Assembly: GCA_003506995.1 (NCBI GenBank)
Contig: DNXB01000156.1
Location: 1 to 16,106, forward strand
Direction: 5' to 3'
Length of the DNA: 16,106 bases
Origin: Verrucomicrobiales bacterium
GTDB lineage: Bacteria > Verrucomicrobiota > Verrucomicrobiia > Verrucomicrobiales > Verrucomicrobiaceae
Part shown: positions 1 to 7,528 of the stretch, one piece after another
Position numbering within the stretch: the stretch's first letter is position 1
Layout: each line of letters begins with the position of its first letter
Notes under the pieces: generated by a model
The model's input: the letters and a program-made list of their open reading frames with translations, nothing else
Databases searched by the model: none
What the model was told of the DNA's origin: nothing
Program-made: the position numbers and the translations under genes

Positions 1-741
1 GATGACCTGGCGGTAGTTCGGATAGTTGCCGTCGATCAGCTTGCTGACGAGCAGGCTGTCGCCGAGATCAAAGCCGACCTGAGAGCCGGTGACACGGATG
101 GAAACCTCGCCGGAGTCCCCGAGCAGGCGGGACAGTTCATTCACCGCCTTGGTGGGCACAATGATGTCGATCTCCTGGCTCTGCGGAAACTCCAGCTCCT
201 GTTCCACCATGGCGAGGCGGCGGCCGTCGGTGGCGACCATCGTGAGGGCATTGTCCTTGAAGGAAAACAGGATGCCGTTGAGCACATAGCGGGTCTCATC
301 GGTCGAGATGGCATAGCTGGTCTTGCGCAAGCAGTCGCGCAGCACCTGCTGTTCGATCTTGAACTCGCGCGCGTCATCAAAACGCGGCAGCGCGGGGAAT
401 TCCTCGCTCGTCAGGCCGAGCACCTTGAAATAACTGGGGCCGCTGCGGATGGAGGCGACGTTTTTCTCGTCCACCTTGAACTCGATCTCCTCGGATGGGA
501 GTTCACGAACGATGGTGGCGAGACGCCTCGCCGGCAGCGTGGTGGCCCCGGGTTCATCGACCTCCGCAGGAACGGAACAGGTCACCCCCACGTCGAGATC
601 GGTGGTGGTGAGTTCCAAAACTCCATCCTTGGCCTTGAGCAGGACATTGGAGAGAATGGCGAGCGTGGTGCGCGAACTGACCACATGCTGAACCTGGTTG
701 ATGGCGTCCAGGAATGATTCCTTGCTGATGGTGAACTTCAT
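1..741 (-). CDS. dnaN: DNA polymerase III sliding clamp (beta subunit), 3' end cut off by window
   Basis: This encodes the ring-shaped processivity clamp that tethers DNA polymerase III to DNA. The first 247 codons are visible and the frame stays open to base 1, so about a third of a usual 370-residue clamp lies outside the window. The N-terminus reads MKFTISKESFLDAINQVQHV, followed by TTLAILSNVLL and the domain I segment ELTTTDLDVG. Domain II includes FKVLGLTSEEFPALP and the strongly conserved ATDGRRLAMVE; the last visible residues, LIDGNYPNYRQVI, match the clamp motif at the end of domain II. The start is the ATG at 739-741, with only a weak AGG seven bases upstream. The preceding same-strand gene ends 104 bases upstream, and that gene is not dnaA, so this is not a dnaA-dnaN operon. 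Identification is secure; the missing part cannot be judged. Confidence 0.96.
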   Translation of the reverse strand, partial: MKFTISKESFLDAINQVQHVVSSRTTLAILSNVLLKAKDGVLELTTTDLDVGVTCSVPAEVDEPGATTLPARRLATIVRELPSEEIEFKVDEKNVASIRSGPSYFKVLGLTSEEFPALPRFDDAREFKIEQQVLRDCLRKTSYAISTDETRYVLNGILFSFKDNALTMVATDGRRLAMVEQELEFPQSQEIDIIVPTKAVNELSRLLGDSGEVSIRVTGSQVGFDLGDSLLVSKLIDGNYPNYRQVI

Positions 742-756
742 ATAAATGCCTGCTAT

Positions 757-779
757 GGGGCGATTTGTTAACAAACCCC
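757..779. promoter_or_regulatory. palindrome in the dnaN leader/promoter region
   Basis: A perfect 12-base palindrome, TTTGTTAACAAA (764-775), is flanked by GGGG (757-760, separated by CGA) and CCCC (776-779). It lies 22-34 bases upstream of the dnaN start codon, where a repressor or activator could act on the promoter. The half site TTGTTAACA agrees with the DnaA box TTATCCACA at only six of nine positions, so a DnaA link is speculative. No convincing -35/-10 pair was found in the 742-845 gap. Confidence 0.3.
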
Positions 780-845
780 GTTGAAACGGCAAGGATATTG
801 AGCGGAAAAATCCGGGTGTCTAACTGCAATCTGCATTCCTTTGCC

Positions 846-1538
846 TCACGGTGGTCCCAATTTGCGGGGAGAAGACTCAAAAGCGGCTGGCACAGGCACT
901 CCAAAGACCTGCGGCAGGGCCTGGGGAGCTGAGGACGCCTGCGGCGCGAGATGCTTGAAGAAATCGTCAAATCGCAGGCTGCACTGCAGCCGGCGCTGGC
1001 TGCTGTCGATCTTGGGATTCACTTGAATGACCGCCTCTGTGAAGGGGGGCCGCGATTTGACCGCCTGAGCGCGTGATCGCGCCTCCTCCAGCGCCAGGGA
1101 CTTGTCCTTGATGATGGAATCGAGTTTTTTGAGGTCATCCAGCGTGACCGGGAACCAGAGCTTTTTCCAGATTTCCGGCCTCACAACGACCGCCTGCACA
1201 TTCGTCCATCGTTTTTCCGTCGGCGTCGCCTGCTCCCAGAAGCCCACGATGAGCAGGAAGGACTCATCAATCTCGAACTGTCTCAGCGCGTCTCCCATGC
1301 CCACTGGCGTTCCATGCTTCGCCGCCTTTGGATTCACCGGAACACGTCCGTGATCAGGATTGGCAGCAGCAGGTATGTCCCACTTCTGCGTGTGGCTTTC
1401 AGGCTTGTAGCCGCCGAAAAACGTCTCACTGAGCCATCGCTCAAACAACAGGCCGTGGCTTTGCACCTCACGAGCCGCCGCGATTGGCGCCAGGCAAACA
1501 CCGCCGAAAACAAACAGCAGGATCAGCAGATGCTTCAT
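846..1538 (-). CDS. secreted protein of unknown function with nuclease-like motifs
   Basis: I do not recognise this 230-residue protein with certainty. It starts with a signal-peptide-like segment (MKHLLILLFVFGGVCLAPIAAA, residues 1-22 with a likely cut after AAA), which points to export. The mature part has a helix with HGLLFERWL (E33), then QKWDIPA (D54), a VPVNPKAAKHG strand (N69, K71), and GDALRQF followed by the hydrophobic strand FLLIVGFWEQ. That order (Glu helix, Asp, x-x-Lys strand, Gln helix) resembles PD-(D/E)XK restriction-type nuclease cores, with Asn in place of the usual acidic residue. A second conserved-looking block is VNPKIDSSQRRLQCS (173-187). The tail from residue 200 is Pro/Ala-rich. 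A longer reading from 1610 would run through the tRNA, so the ATG at 1536-1538 is used; it has no clear ribosome binding site. The gene lies between tRNA-Ala and dnaN on the same strand. The nuclease idea is inference only. Confidence 0.75.
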   Translation of the reverse strand: MKHLLILLFVFGGVCLAPIAAAREVQSHGLLFERWLSETFFGGYKPESHTQKWDIPAAANPDHGRVPVNPKAAKHGTPVGMGDALRQFEIDESFLLIVGFWEQATPTEKRWTNVQAVVVRPEIWKKLWFPVTLDDLKKLDSIIKDKSLALEEARSRAQAVKSRPPFTEAVIQVNPKIDSSQRRLQCSLRFDDFFKHLAPQASSAPQALPQVFGVPVPAAFESSPRKLGPP

Positions 1539-1565
1539 GGGCGTCGATCCGGCAAAGGGTGGCGG

Positions 1566-1641
1566 TGGTGGAGCATAGCGGGTTCGAACCGCTGACCTCC
1601 TGCATGCCATGCAGGCGCTCTACCAACTGAGCTAATGCCCC
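1566..1641 (-). tRNA. tRNA-Ala (anticodon GGC)
   Basis: Read on the minus strand this folds as a standard 76-base cloverleaf. The acceptor arm GGGGCAT pairs with ATGCTCC and contains the G3:U70 wobble pair, the identity mark for alanine. The D arm holds AGCTCAGTTGGTAGAGC. The anticodon stem CCTGC/GCAGG carries the loop ATGGCAT with anticodon GGC, and the T arm has GGTTCGAACC. A73 is followed by an encoded CCA (1566-1568). It begins six bases after a terminator T-run. A weak promoter-like pair, TTGTCA (1703-1708) and TAGTCT (1681-1686) with a 16-base gap, lies upstream of that terminator. The next same-strand gene starts 27 bases downstream. Confidence 0.97.
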
Positions 1642-1647
1642 GGAGTT

Positions 1648-1680
1648 AAAAAAACCGGCTCCCCTGTTTTGGGGAGCCGG
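1648..1680 (-). terminator. intrinsic terminator of the Sel1-repeat gene
   Basis: On the minus strand a perfect 10-base stem, CCGGCTCCCC / GGGGAGCCGG (1671-1680 with 1655-1664), encloses a six-base loop and is followed by seven T (1648-1654). It starts 33 bases after the Sel1 gene's stop codon. It is the clearest rho-independent terminator in the window. It sits directly before the tRNA gene and so separates the two transcripts. Confidence 0.9.
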
Positions 1681-1712
1681 AGACTAGCAAAGAGGTCTAT
1701 TTTGACAAGCGC

Positions 1713-3419
1713 TTATTTCTTCTTCTTTGATTCACCAGCGGCCGGAGCGGCGGCTGGTGTGGGAGCAGCGGCGGGGGCGGCCTGTGGCTTCGGCAGTTTG
1801 TCGTAGATTTTCCTGGCTTCGGCCTTGTCGGCGTCGGCCATCTTGCCCTCAAGCTGGGTAATCACATTGGCGGTGACGTCGATGTCAGCCTTGTTGCCGC
1901 TGGCTTTGGCGAGGTCGTCTGCCTGCTTGGCATAAGCCCAGGCACGGGGGAACTCTGGAGTGCCGGGATTCACACCCACCGCGTAGAGGTTAGCCAGACG
2001 CAGCATCGCGAGGGCATTGCCCTGCTGGGCGGCGTCAGAATAATGACCGGCGGCCACGGTGCGGCTCTGTGGCACACCCGCTCCCTGCTCATAAAGAATG
2101 CCCAGTGCGATCTGCGCAGGGGCGAAGCCCAGGCTGGCGGCGCGCTGGTACCAGCCAGCGGCCGCGACCAAGTCCTGTGTCACTCCGGTGCCATTGGCAT
2201 AAAGGCCGGCGAGGCGGTTCATCGCCTGCGGGATGCCCGCGGTGGAAGCCTTCATGTGGAAGGTGAATGCCTTGGCCGGATCCTTGTCAACCACGGTGCC
2301 GGTTTCGTAATAGACACCCACATTGAAGAACGCCTCAGCCAGATTGTTCTGGGCCGCGAGACGGTAGAGGTCGAGGGCGCTTTTCGGGTTTGGCTGGATG
2401 AGGATGTTGTCCTTGTCATCACGCTTGCCCTTGGGGTCTTTGATGATGCCGGTTTCAAACGCGTTGCCCAGACGGAACAGCGCCTGGGGGTCGTTGCCAT
2501 TGGCGGCCTTGGTGTAGTAATCAAACGCCTTGGTGACATCCTGCTTCACATCAACACCATCAGGGCCGACTCCGTTCTCATAAATCTGACCCAGGATGCG
2601 GTTGGCAGCCGCCAGACCTTTCTCGGCAGCGTCATTGAACATTTTGAGCGCCGCGGCCACATCCTTCTTCACCAGCTTGGGGCTTTCATTGGTGTCTGGA
2701 TCGCCATTCAGAAGACGGGCACCATAAGTGCTGAGCGCCACCGCGTTGCCCTGTTTGCCGGCCTCCATGAGGTAGTCGAGAGCTTTCTGGTGGTCCTGCT
2801 GGACGCCTTCGACGCCTGCGGAATACAACTGGGCCAGCCCCAGTGTGGCCTCGCCGTCACCAACCTTGTTGCCCCTTTCAAGAAGCTCTTTGGCCTTGGC
2901 CACGCTTTTTTCGACCACGACAACACCCTTTTCACCCTCGGTCACCCCTTGCAGGTGAAGCTGGGCCAGCATACGACGGGCCACCTTGTTGTCAGCAGCC
3001 TCAGCCTCTTTGATGAGCTTGATGGCCTCCTTAACCGCCTCCGGGTTTTGCGCACCGGCCTGCATCAGCACCTGGGCCAGCTCCGCCTTCGCGAGCACCT
3101 GTCCCTGGTCGGCGGCCTTGCGGAACAGCGCGGCGACCTCGTTGATGTTGGCGCCGCTCAGCACGCCCCAATGGGCCAGCGCATAGGTCGCGTCCTTGTC
3201 TCCCTTCTGCACCAGTTCTCGCACCTTCGCGACAGCGTCGTTGAACGCCTTGTTGACGTCTGGATCGGTGCCAGGGTTCTGCTGCACTTTGTCCTGCTCG
3301 GCCTTCAGGCTCGTCAGGACGTCAACGAATTCCTTGGAGGCACCTGGCATTTCGGCAGTGTCGATGCCAGCGACCGCGACCATGGCCGCGAGTTTGAGTT
3401 TGATAGCTGTGAGTAACAT
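1713..3419 (-). CDS. Sel1-like repeat protein, probably exported
   Basis: This 568-residue protein is built mostly of Sel1-type (TPR-like) helical repeats between about residues 65 and 510. Recurring blocks include ATLGLAQLYSAG, ANRILGQIYENGVG, ALFRLGNAFETG, AFFNVGVYYETG, AMNRLAGLYANGTGV, AQIALGILYEQGAGV and AMLRLANLYAVGV, each followed by a helix with A..Y..AA..G. Such arrays form superhelical scaffolds for protein binding; no catalytic domain is seen. The N-terminus (MLLTAIKLKLAAMVAVAGID) resembles a short signal sequence, suggesting the periplasm, though this is not certain. The tail is an Ala/Pro-rich low-complexity stretch ending in ESKKKK. The ATG at 3417-3419 has no Shine-Dalgarno site; an internal Met at residue 13 is an alternative. 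It is divergent from dnaB and ends in a strong terminator. The partner and role cannot be told from sequence. Confidence 0.92.
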   Translation of the reverse strand: MLLTAIKLKLAAMVAVAGIDTAEMPGASKEFVDVLTSLKAEQDKVQQNPGTDPDVNKAFNDAVAKVRELVQKGDKDATYALAHWGVLSGANINEVAALFRKAADQGQVLAKAELAQVLMQAGAQNPEAVKEAIKLIKEAEAADNKVARRMLAQLHLQGVTEGEKGVVVVEKSVAKAKELLERGNKVGDGEATLGLAQLYSAGVEGVQQDHQKALDYLMEAGKQGNAVALSTYGARLLNGDPDTNESPKLVKKDVAAALKMFNDAAEKGLAAANRILGQIYENGVGPDGVDVKQDVTKAFDYYTKAANGNDPQALFRLGNAFETGIIKDPKGKRDDKDNILIQPNPKSALDLYRLAAQNNLAEAFFNVGVYYETGTVVDKDPAKAFTFHMKASTAGIPQAMNRLAGLYANGTGVTQDLVAAAGWYQRAASLGFAPAQIALGILYEQGAGVPQSRTVAAGHYSDAAQQGNALAMLRLANLYAVGVNPGTPEFPRAWAYAKQADDLAKASGNKADIDVTANVITQLEGKMADADKAEARKIYDKLPKPQAAPAAAPTPAAAPAAGESKKKK

Positions 3420-3565
3420 ATTGGTTGTTAGTGGGGAGGGAGTTTGACCCGGCGATTCGGGAAGCGTTCATTTTTCAGGATAAAGCCCATACAAATCAAG
3501 CATTAGCTGAAAGATTTTTGTTAAGCTTTCCAAAGTCAATCACACAATCTCCATCGCGTGCGGCG

Positions 3566-3594
3566 TTGACGCGATTCCCCCGCCCTGCCATTCT
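3566..3594 (+). promoter_or_regulatory. possible dnaB promoter
   Basis: In the 187-base gap between the divergent Sel1 gene and dnaB, TTGACG (3566-3571) is followed after 17 bases by CATTCT (3589-3594). The -35 matches consensus at five positions and the -10 at only three. If used, the transcript would start a few bases before the dnaB ATG, giving an almost leaderless message, which fits the absence of a ribosome binding site. The rest of the gap (about 3475-3545) is AT-rich, with no promoter I can defend for the minus-strand gene. Confidence 0.3.
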
Positions 3595-3606
3595 GGCCGT
3601 CCTCGC

Positions 3607-5118
3607 ATGGCCGAAAACTCCACTCCCAACGTCGCCTCAATCGCATCACCAGGCGAAGCCGCCGTTTCCACGCCAAAACGGGAAAATTTCAAAAAGCGCA
3701 ACGAAATCCCCTCCGCAGAGGAACTGCTCGCCTCCTTCAATCGTGCCCTGCCTTTCAGTGACGAGGCCGAAAAAGGCGTCCTCTCCTGCCTGCTGCAAGA
3801 CCCCGTCGAGCGCCTGAGCGAATGCCGTGTGACCCTGCCTGCCCTGGCCTTTTACCACGACGCCAACCGCACCATCTACGAGAAGCTGCTGGAGTTTTAT
3901 GACAAAAACCTCCCTGTCGATCCCGTCACGCTCACCCACGCCCTGCGGGAGCAGAACCTCCTCGACAAAGTCGGTGGCGCAGCCGCGATCTCGGAACTCT
4001 TCGCCTTCGTCCCGATCCCCTCGCACTTCCCGTATTATAAAAAGATCGTTCTCGACAAGCACATCCTGCGCGAGCTCATCCATGCCAGCTCGCTGAACAT
4101 CCACCACGCCTACGAGCACGGCAAAGAGCAGATGGATGAGAACATCGACACGCTCATCGACCACGCCGAGCAGCGTGTGCTGGCGGTGCGCGAGTCTGTC
4201 GGGGCCAAAGAAGGCATTAAAACGCTCTCCACCCATGTCATGGATGCCATCGACAGCATTCAGTACATGCTGGAGCATCCCGGCCAGCTCCGCGGCCTCT
4301 CCACCGGCTACAGCAAGCTCGATAGCATGAGTTCCGGCCTGCAAGGCGGTGAAATGTTCGTCATCGCCGCCCGTCCGTCGATGGGCAAAACCTCGCTCGC
4401 CATGAACGTCGTCGAGCACATCGCCGTGGACTGCAACACGCCCTGCGCCGTCTTCAGCCTCGAAATGAGCGCCACCATGCTCGTTCGTCGTTTGCTCGTC
4501 TCCCGTGCGCGCCTGAGCATGCAGGATCTCTCACGCGGCCTGCTCTCGCGTGCGCAACAGGACGCGCTGGCCAAAGCCACGCGCGACCTGCAAAAAGCCC
4601 ACATCTTCATCGATGAAACGCCAGGTCTCGACATCATGGAGATGCGCGCCAAGTCACGCCGCCTCAAAAAACAGCACGGCATCCAGATGATCATGATCGA
4701 TTATCTTCAGCTCGTCACCTCTCAGAGCCGCCGCGCAAAGGACAACCGCCAGATCGAGATCGCCGAAATCTCCGCCGGCATCAAAGGTCTCGCCAAAGAA
4801 CTCAACGTTCCGATCATCGTGCTTGCCCAGCTCAACCGCGCCGTCGAATCCCGCAAAGGCCAGCGCCCCGTGCTCTCCGACCTCCGCGAATCCGGCTCCA
4901 TCGAGCAGGACGCCGACATGGTCGGCCTCCTCACCCGTTCCGACTACGCCGGCGCCAAAATGGAGGTCGAGGACGAGGAGGCCGAGGAAAAGAAAAAGGG
5001 CGAAGCCATGCTAATCATCGCCAAAAACCGCAACGGCCCCACCGACGACGTCCTCCTTCGCTTCATCGACCACGCCATGCGTTTCGTCGAGCGCAACGAA
5101 GAAGCCGAGTCACCGTAG
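3607..5118 (+). CDS. dnaB: replicative DNA helicase DnaB
   Basis: This is the hexameric helicase that unwinds DNA at the replication fork. The 503-residue product has a poorly conserved leader of about 45 residues. Then come the N-terminal DnaB domain (LPFSDEAEKGVLSCLL through the YYKKIVLDK region), a linker, and the RecA-like ATPase domain from about residue 225 (LSTGYSKLDSMSSGLQGGE). Walker A is ARPSMGKTS (K261, T262), the following FSLEMS motif is present, and Walker B is IMIDYLQL (D365). The DLRESGSIEQDAD block and the arginine finger segment KNRNGPT (K473, R475) complete the helicase signature. A charged Glu/Lys stretch (about 452-466) precedes the finger. The size is somewhat above the usual 450-470, mainly because of the leader. 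The ATG at 3607 lacks a Shine-Dalgarno site. The gene converges on mscL with only four bases between stops. Confidence 0.98.
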   Translation: MAENSTPNVASIASPGEAAVSTPKRENFKKRNEIPSAEELLASFNRALPFSDEAEKGVLSCLLQDPVERLSECRVTLPALAFYHDANRTIYEKLLEFYDKNLPVDPVTLTHALREQNLLDKVGGAAAISELFAFVPIPSHFPYYKKIVLDKHILRELIHASSLNIHHAYEHGKEQMDENIDTLIDHAEQRVLAVRESVGAKEGIKTLSTHVMDAIDSIQYMLEHPGQLRGLSTGYSKLDSMSSGLQGGEMFVIAARPSMGKTSLAMNVVEHIAVDCNTPCAVFSLEMSATMLVRRLLVSRARLSMQDLSRGLLSRAQQDALAKATRDLQKAHIFIDETPGLDIMEMRAKSRRLKKQHGIQMIMIDYLQLVTSQSRRAKDNRQIEIAEISAGIKGLAKELNVPIIVLAQLNRAVESRKGQRPVLSDLRESGSIEQDADMVGLLTRSDYAGAKMEVEDEEAEEKKKGEAMLIIAKNRNGPTDDVLLRFIDHAMRFVERNEEAESP

Positions 5119-5122
5119 CGTC

Positions 5123-5587
5123 CTACTTTTTCAGCAGATCGCGGATTTCCGTGAGCAGCAGGATGTCCGCCGCAGGCGCGGGCGGCGGAGCCTCGGCCTC
5201 CTTTTTCTTCGTCAATGACATCAGCTTGTTGACCGGCTTCACAATCACAAAAAAGACGACAGCCGCCGTGATGAGGAAGCTGACCACGGCGCCGATGATG
5301 AGGCCGAGATCGAGTTCGACGATCTTCGGCACCGTTTCCATCACCGCCTTGCCGTTCTCCATGACCGGTTTGCCATCCGTGCCCAGTTTTGCCACCTCGA
5401 CCATCGTTTCCTTGATCGGGATCGTCAGCTTGGGGCGCGGGCCACCGCCAAACAGAGCCAGGATCGGCTCCACGATCCCTTTTGAAAAAGCCGTGACGAT
5501 GCCGGTGAACGCCGCACCAATGATCACACCGGTGGAGAGGTCGATGACGTTGCCTTTGAGGATGAATGTCTTGAATTCTTTGAGCAT
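5123..5587 (-). CDS. mscL: large-conductance mechanosensitive channel MscL
   Basis: This is an inner-membrane pore that opens under membrane tension to release solutes after osmotic downshock. The 154-residue product begins MLKEFKTFILKGNVIDLSTG, the hallmark amphipathic helix and start of the first membrane span (to about residue 45, with GVIIGAAFTGIVTAF). The periplasmic loop (46-93) is longer than in the 136-residue E. coli protein and contains a duplicated heptad, GKPVMEN then GKAVMET. The second span is LGLIIGAVVSFLITAAVVFFVIV (94-116), followed by KPVNKLM, a Pro/Ala linker and the C-terminal bundle helix ILLLTEIRDLLKK. A longer in-frame reading would overlap the acyl-CoA dehydrogenase gene and adds nothing MscL-like, so the ATG at 5585-5587 is used. 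It follows the lipid operon by 79 bases on the same strand and may or may not be co-transcribed. Confidence 0.97.
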   Translation of the reverse strand: MLKEFKTFILKGNVIDLSTGVIIGAAFTGIVTAFSKGIVEPILALFGGGPRPKLTIPIKETMVEVAKLGTDGKPVMENGKAVMETVPKIVELDLGLIIGAVVSFLITAAVVFFVIVKPVNKLMSLTKKKEAEAPPPAPAADILLLTEIRDLLKK

Positions 5588-5666
5588 GGCGGTGAATGTT
5601 TGGGCAGGTGGTGGCCGGTTCGGAAAACGGCCAAGTTTTAATCCCACCAGCAGCATCCACGCCAGT

Positions 5667-7505
5667 TCAAAGTTCCTGCGCCACCTTCCAGCTCTCGGAG
5701 TCCACTCCGGCGCGTAGTTTGGCAAAACTCGCCGCGACGCGTTCGCGGGTGATCTTGCCAAAGAAACTCACCAACCGCACGAGTTTGCCAATTTCCTCCT
5801 CCTGCATCGACGAATCGGTGATTTTGGACTCGGCATGCGCCAAAGCGCAGCCCCACACAAACAACTCCGCGCCGACATCGACGAAGTGACCGAGCAACAC
5901 CTGCCGTTTTTCGAGTTTCGGCCCGTTCATCGCCATCGCGAGGAACATATCACGCGCCAGCTTGCGGCTCAGACGCGCCACGGCGTCCAAATCGGCCTGC
6001 AGATCGGGATGCAGCCGTTCCTTGGCATCCCCAGCGCCAAACGGCAGCCATTTCAGCGGATACCATGTCGCGTAGAACCTGGCAGCGCGCAGCGCGGCCT
6101 TCGCACGAGCTTTCCACGGCAGCGTCGAGTTCACGGCTTCCGCGCCCAGCCGCAAATGCGGTTCCAGTGCCTCGCGGGCGATGAACAGGCGCATGATCTC
6201 ACTGCTGCCCTCGAAGATCGTGTTGATGCGCGAGTCGCGAAACAGCCGTTCCACCGGTTCCGGCACTTCACCACGAGCTTTGAGCGACTGCGCCGTTTCA
6301 AAACCGCGACCGCCACGAATCTGCATCGTGTCATCCATGATGCGCCACGACTTCTCACTGCCCCAGAGCTTGCCAATCGCGGCTTCGAGGCGCACATCGG
6401 CGTGCTTGTCTTTGTCCACAAGAGCGGAGACATAACGAACAACGCTCTCCATCGCAAAAGTGTCGGCGGCCATGCGGCTGAGTTTGTCCGCGATGGCGGC
6501 ATGGCGGCCAATCGGCTGCCCCCACTGCTCGCGGCTTCGCGCCCAGCGTGTGCTGATGTCGAGGCAGCGCTGTGACAAGCCCGTGCAGGCGGCTGGAAGT
6601 GTGATGCGGCCCGTGTTCAGCGTCGTCAATGCCACTTTGAGGCCGCGACCCACACCACCGAGCACATTGACCGCCGGGACTCGCACATTCTCAAAACGGA
6701 TGACACCGTTGTAGAGCGCCTTGAGGCCCATGAAGCGGCTGCGGTGAATGATTTCGACGCCCGACCAGCTTGTTTCAACGATGAAAGCCGAGGTGGCATG
6801 CGGTTTGCCAGGCAGCGGCGTTTTCGCCATCACCACGATCATTCCGGCCTTCGTGCCGTTCGTACACCACAGCTTCTCGCCGTTGAGGATGTAGTCATCC
6901 CCATCCAGCACCGCCTCAGTCTTCATCCGCGCCGGGTCAGAACCGACGTCATTTTCAGTCAAAGCAAACGCGCTGATCTCACCACGCGCGCAACGTGGAA
7001 GGTATTTCGCCTTCTGCTCCTCGGTGCCGAACAAAATGAGCGGCTGCGGCGCGCCAATCGACTGATGCGCGGAAAGCAGCGCCGCCAGATTGCCGCAGCG
7101 GCTGCCGAGCAGCATCGCAGAGCGCGAGTAGTTCGTCTGCGACAGCCCCAAGCCTCCATACTTGACCGGAATCTTGATGCCGAAGGCCCCGATCTTGGCG
7201 AGCTCGTTCAACAACTCGTCAGGAATCTCGCCCGTTGCGTCGATAGCATCGGGATCAGCATGTTTATCGAGCACCGCTTCGAGACGACGCAGGAAAGCAT
7301 CGCCTTGATCATGATCTTCGACGCTTTGTTTCGGAAACGGCAGCAGCCTGTCGAAATCCGGCTCGCCAAAGAAAATCCCGGCGGCGAGACCAGTGTTGCG
7401 CCGCTCGTCACGAGCGGCTTCCGCCATTTCCAGCGCGGCGCGCTGCCCCGCGTTCATGCGCGAGGTGTCGATGAGTGTCTTGGTTTCTTCGAGAGTCGGG
7501 TTCAT
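5667..7505 (-). CDS. long-form acyl-CoA dehydrogenase (FAD), beta-oxidation step 1
   Basis: This enzyme oxidises an acyl-CoA to the trans-2-enoyl-CoA with FAD. The 612-residue protein has the usual three parts within residues 70-450. The N-terminal helices include GIKIPVKYGGLGLS. The beta domain carries FALTENDVGSDPARMKT and LNGEKLWCTNG. The C-terminal helical domain contains QIRGGRGFE and RLFRDSRINTIFEGSSEIMR, where E432 sits at the catalytic-base position of the very-long-chain type. A further 160-residue helical tail and a 70-residue N-terminal extension make it longer than the 380-residue short/medium-chain enzymes, as in VLCAD-like family members, so long-chain substrates are likely (inference). 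The ATG at 7503-7505 is preferred over a TTG at 7532 because AGGAG (7515-7519) lies nine bases upstream. It starts 23 bases after the preceding gene's stop. Confidence 0.94.
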   Translation of the reverse strand: MNPTLEETKTLIDTSRMNAGQRAALEMAEAARDERRNTGLAAGIFFGEPDFDRLLPFPKQSVEDHDQGDAFLRRLEAVLDKHADPDAIDATGEIPDELLNELAKIGAFGIKIPVKYGGLGLSQTNYSRSAMLLGSRCGNLAALLSAHQSIGAPQPLILFGTEEQKAKYLPRCARGEISAFALTENDVGSDPARMKTEAVLDGDDYILNGEKLWCTNGTKAGMIVVMAKTPLPGKPHATSAFIVETSWSGVEIIHRSRFMGLKALYNGVIRFENVRVPAVNVLGGVGRGLKVALTTLNTGRITLPAACTGLSQRCLDISTRWARSREQWGQPIGRHAAIADKLSRMAADTFAMESVVRYVSALVDKDKHADVRLEAAIGKLWGSEKSWRIMDDTMQIRGGRGFETAQSLKARGEVPEPVERLFRDSRINTIFEGSSEIMRLFIAREALEPHLRLGAEAVNSTLPWKARAKAALRAARFYATWYPLKWLPFGAGDAKERLHPDLQADLDAVARLSRKLARDMFLAMAMNGPKLEKRQVLLGHFVDVGAELFVWGCALAHAESKITDSSMQEEEIGKLVRLVSFFGKITRERVAASFAKLRAGVDSESWKVAQEL

Positions 7506-7514
7506 GGCCTTGTT

Positions 7515-7519
7515 CTCCT
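7515..7519 (-). promoter_or_regulatory. ribosome binding site deciding the acyl-CoA dehydrogenase start
   Basis: On the minus strand AGGAG stands nine bases before the ATG at 7505. It favours that ATG over the in-frame TTG further upstream. Clear Shine-Dalgarno sites are otherwise nearly absent in this window. Confidence 0.75.
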
Positions 7520-7528
7520 GTTTGTGGT

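Noticed and set aside
1539..1610. Upstream extension of the secreted protein with MACRRSAV start
   Set aside because: It would translate through the tRNA-Ala gene. The internal ATG at 1538 begins a proper signal peptide.
2043..3416. Long plus-strand open frame (457 codons) opposite the Sel1-repeat gene
   Set aside because: It is antisense to a protein with clear repeats, a plausible signal segment and a terminator. Its translation shows no family motif, and long opposite frames are common in GC-rich DNA.
5588..5666. Possible terminator hairpin (GGCC/GGCC inverted repeat around 5610-5632) between the dehydrogenase and mscL genes
   Set aside because: The stem is short and has no T-run, so neither a terminator nor a split of the transcript can be claimed.
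5588..5761. N-terminal extension of MscL by 58 residues
   Set aside because: It overlaps the end of the acyl-CoA dehydrogenase gene and is not MscL-like. The canonical MLKEFKTF start is at 5587.
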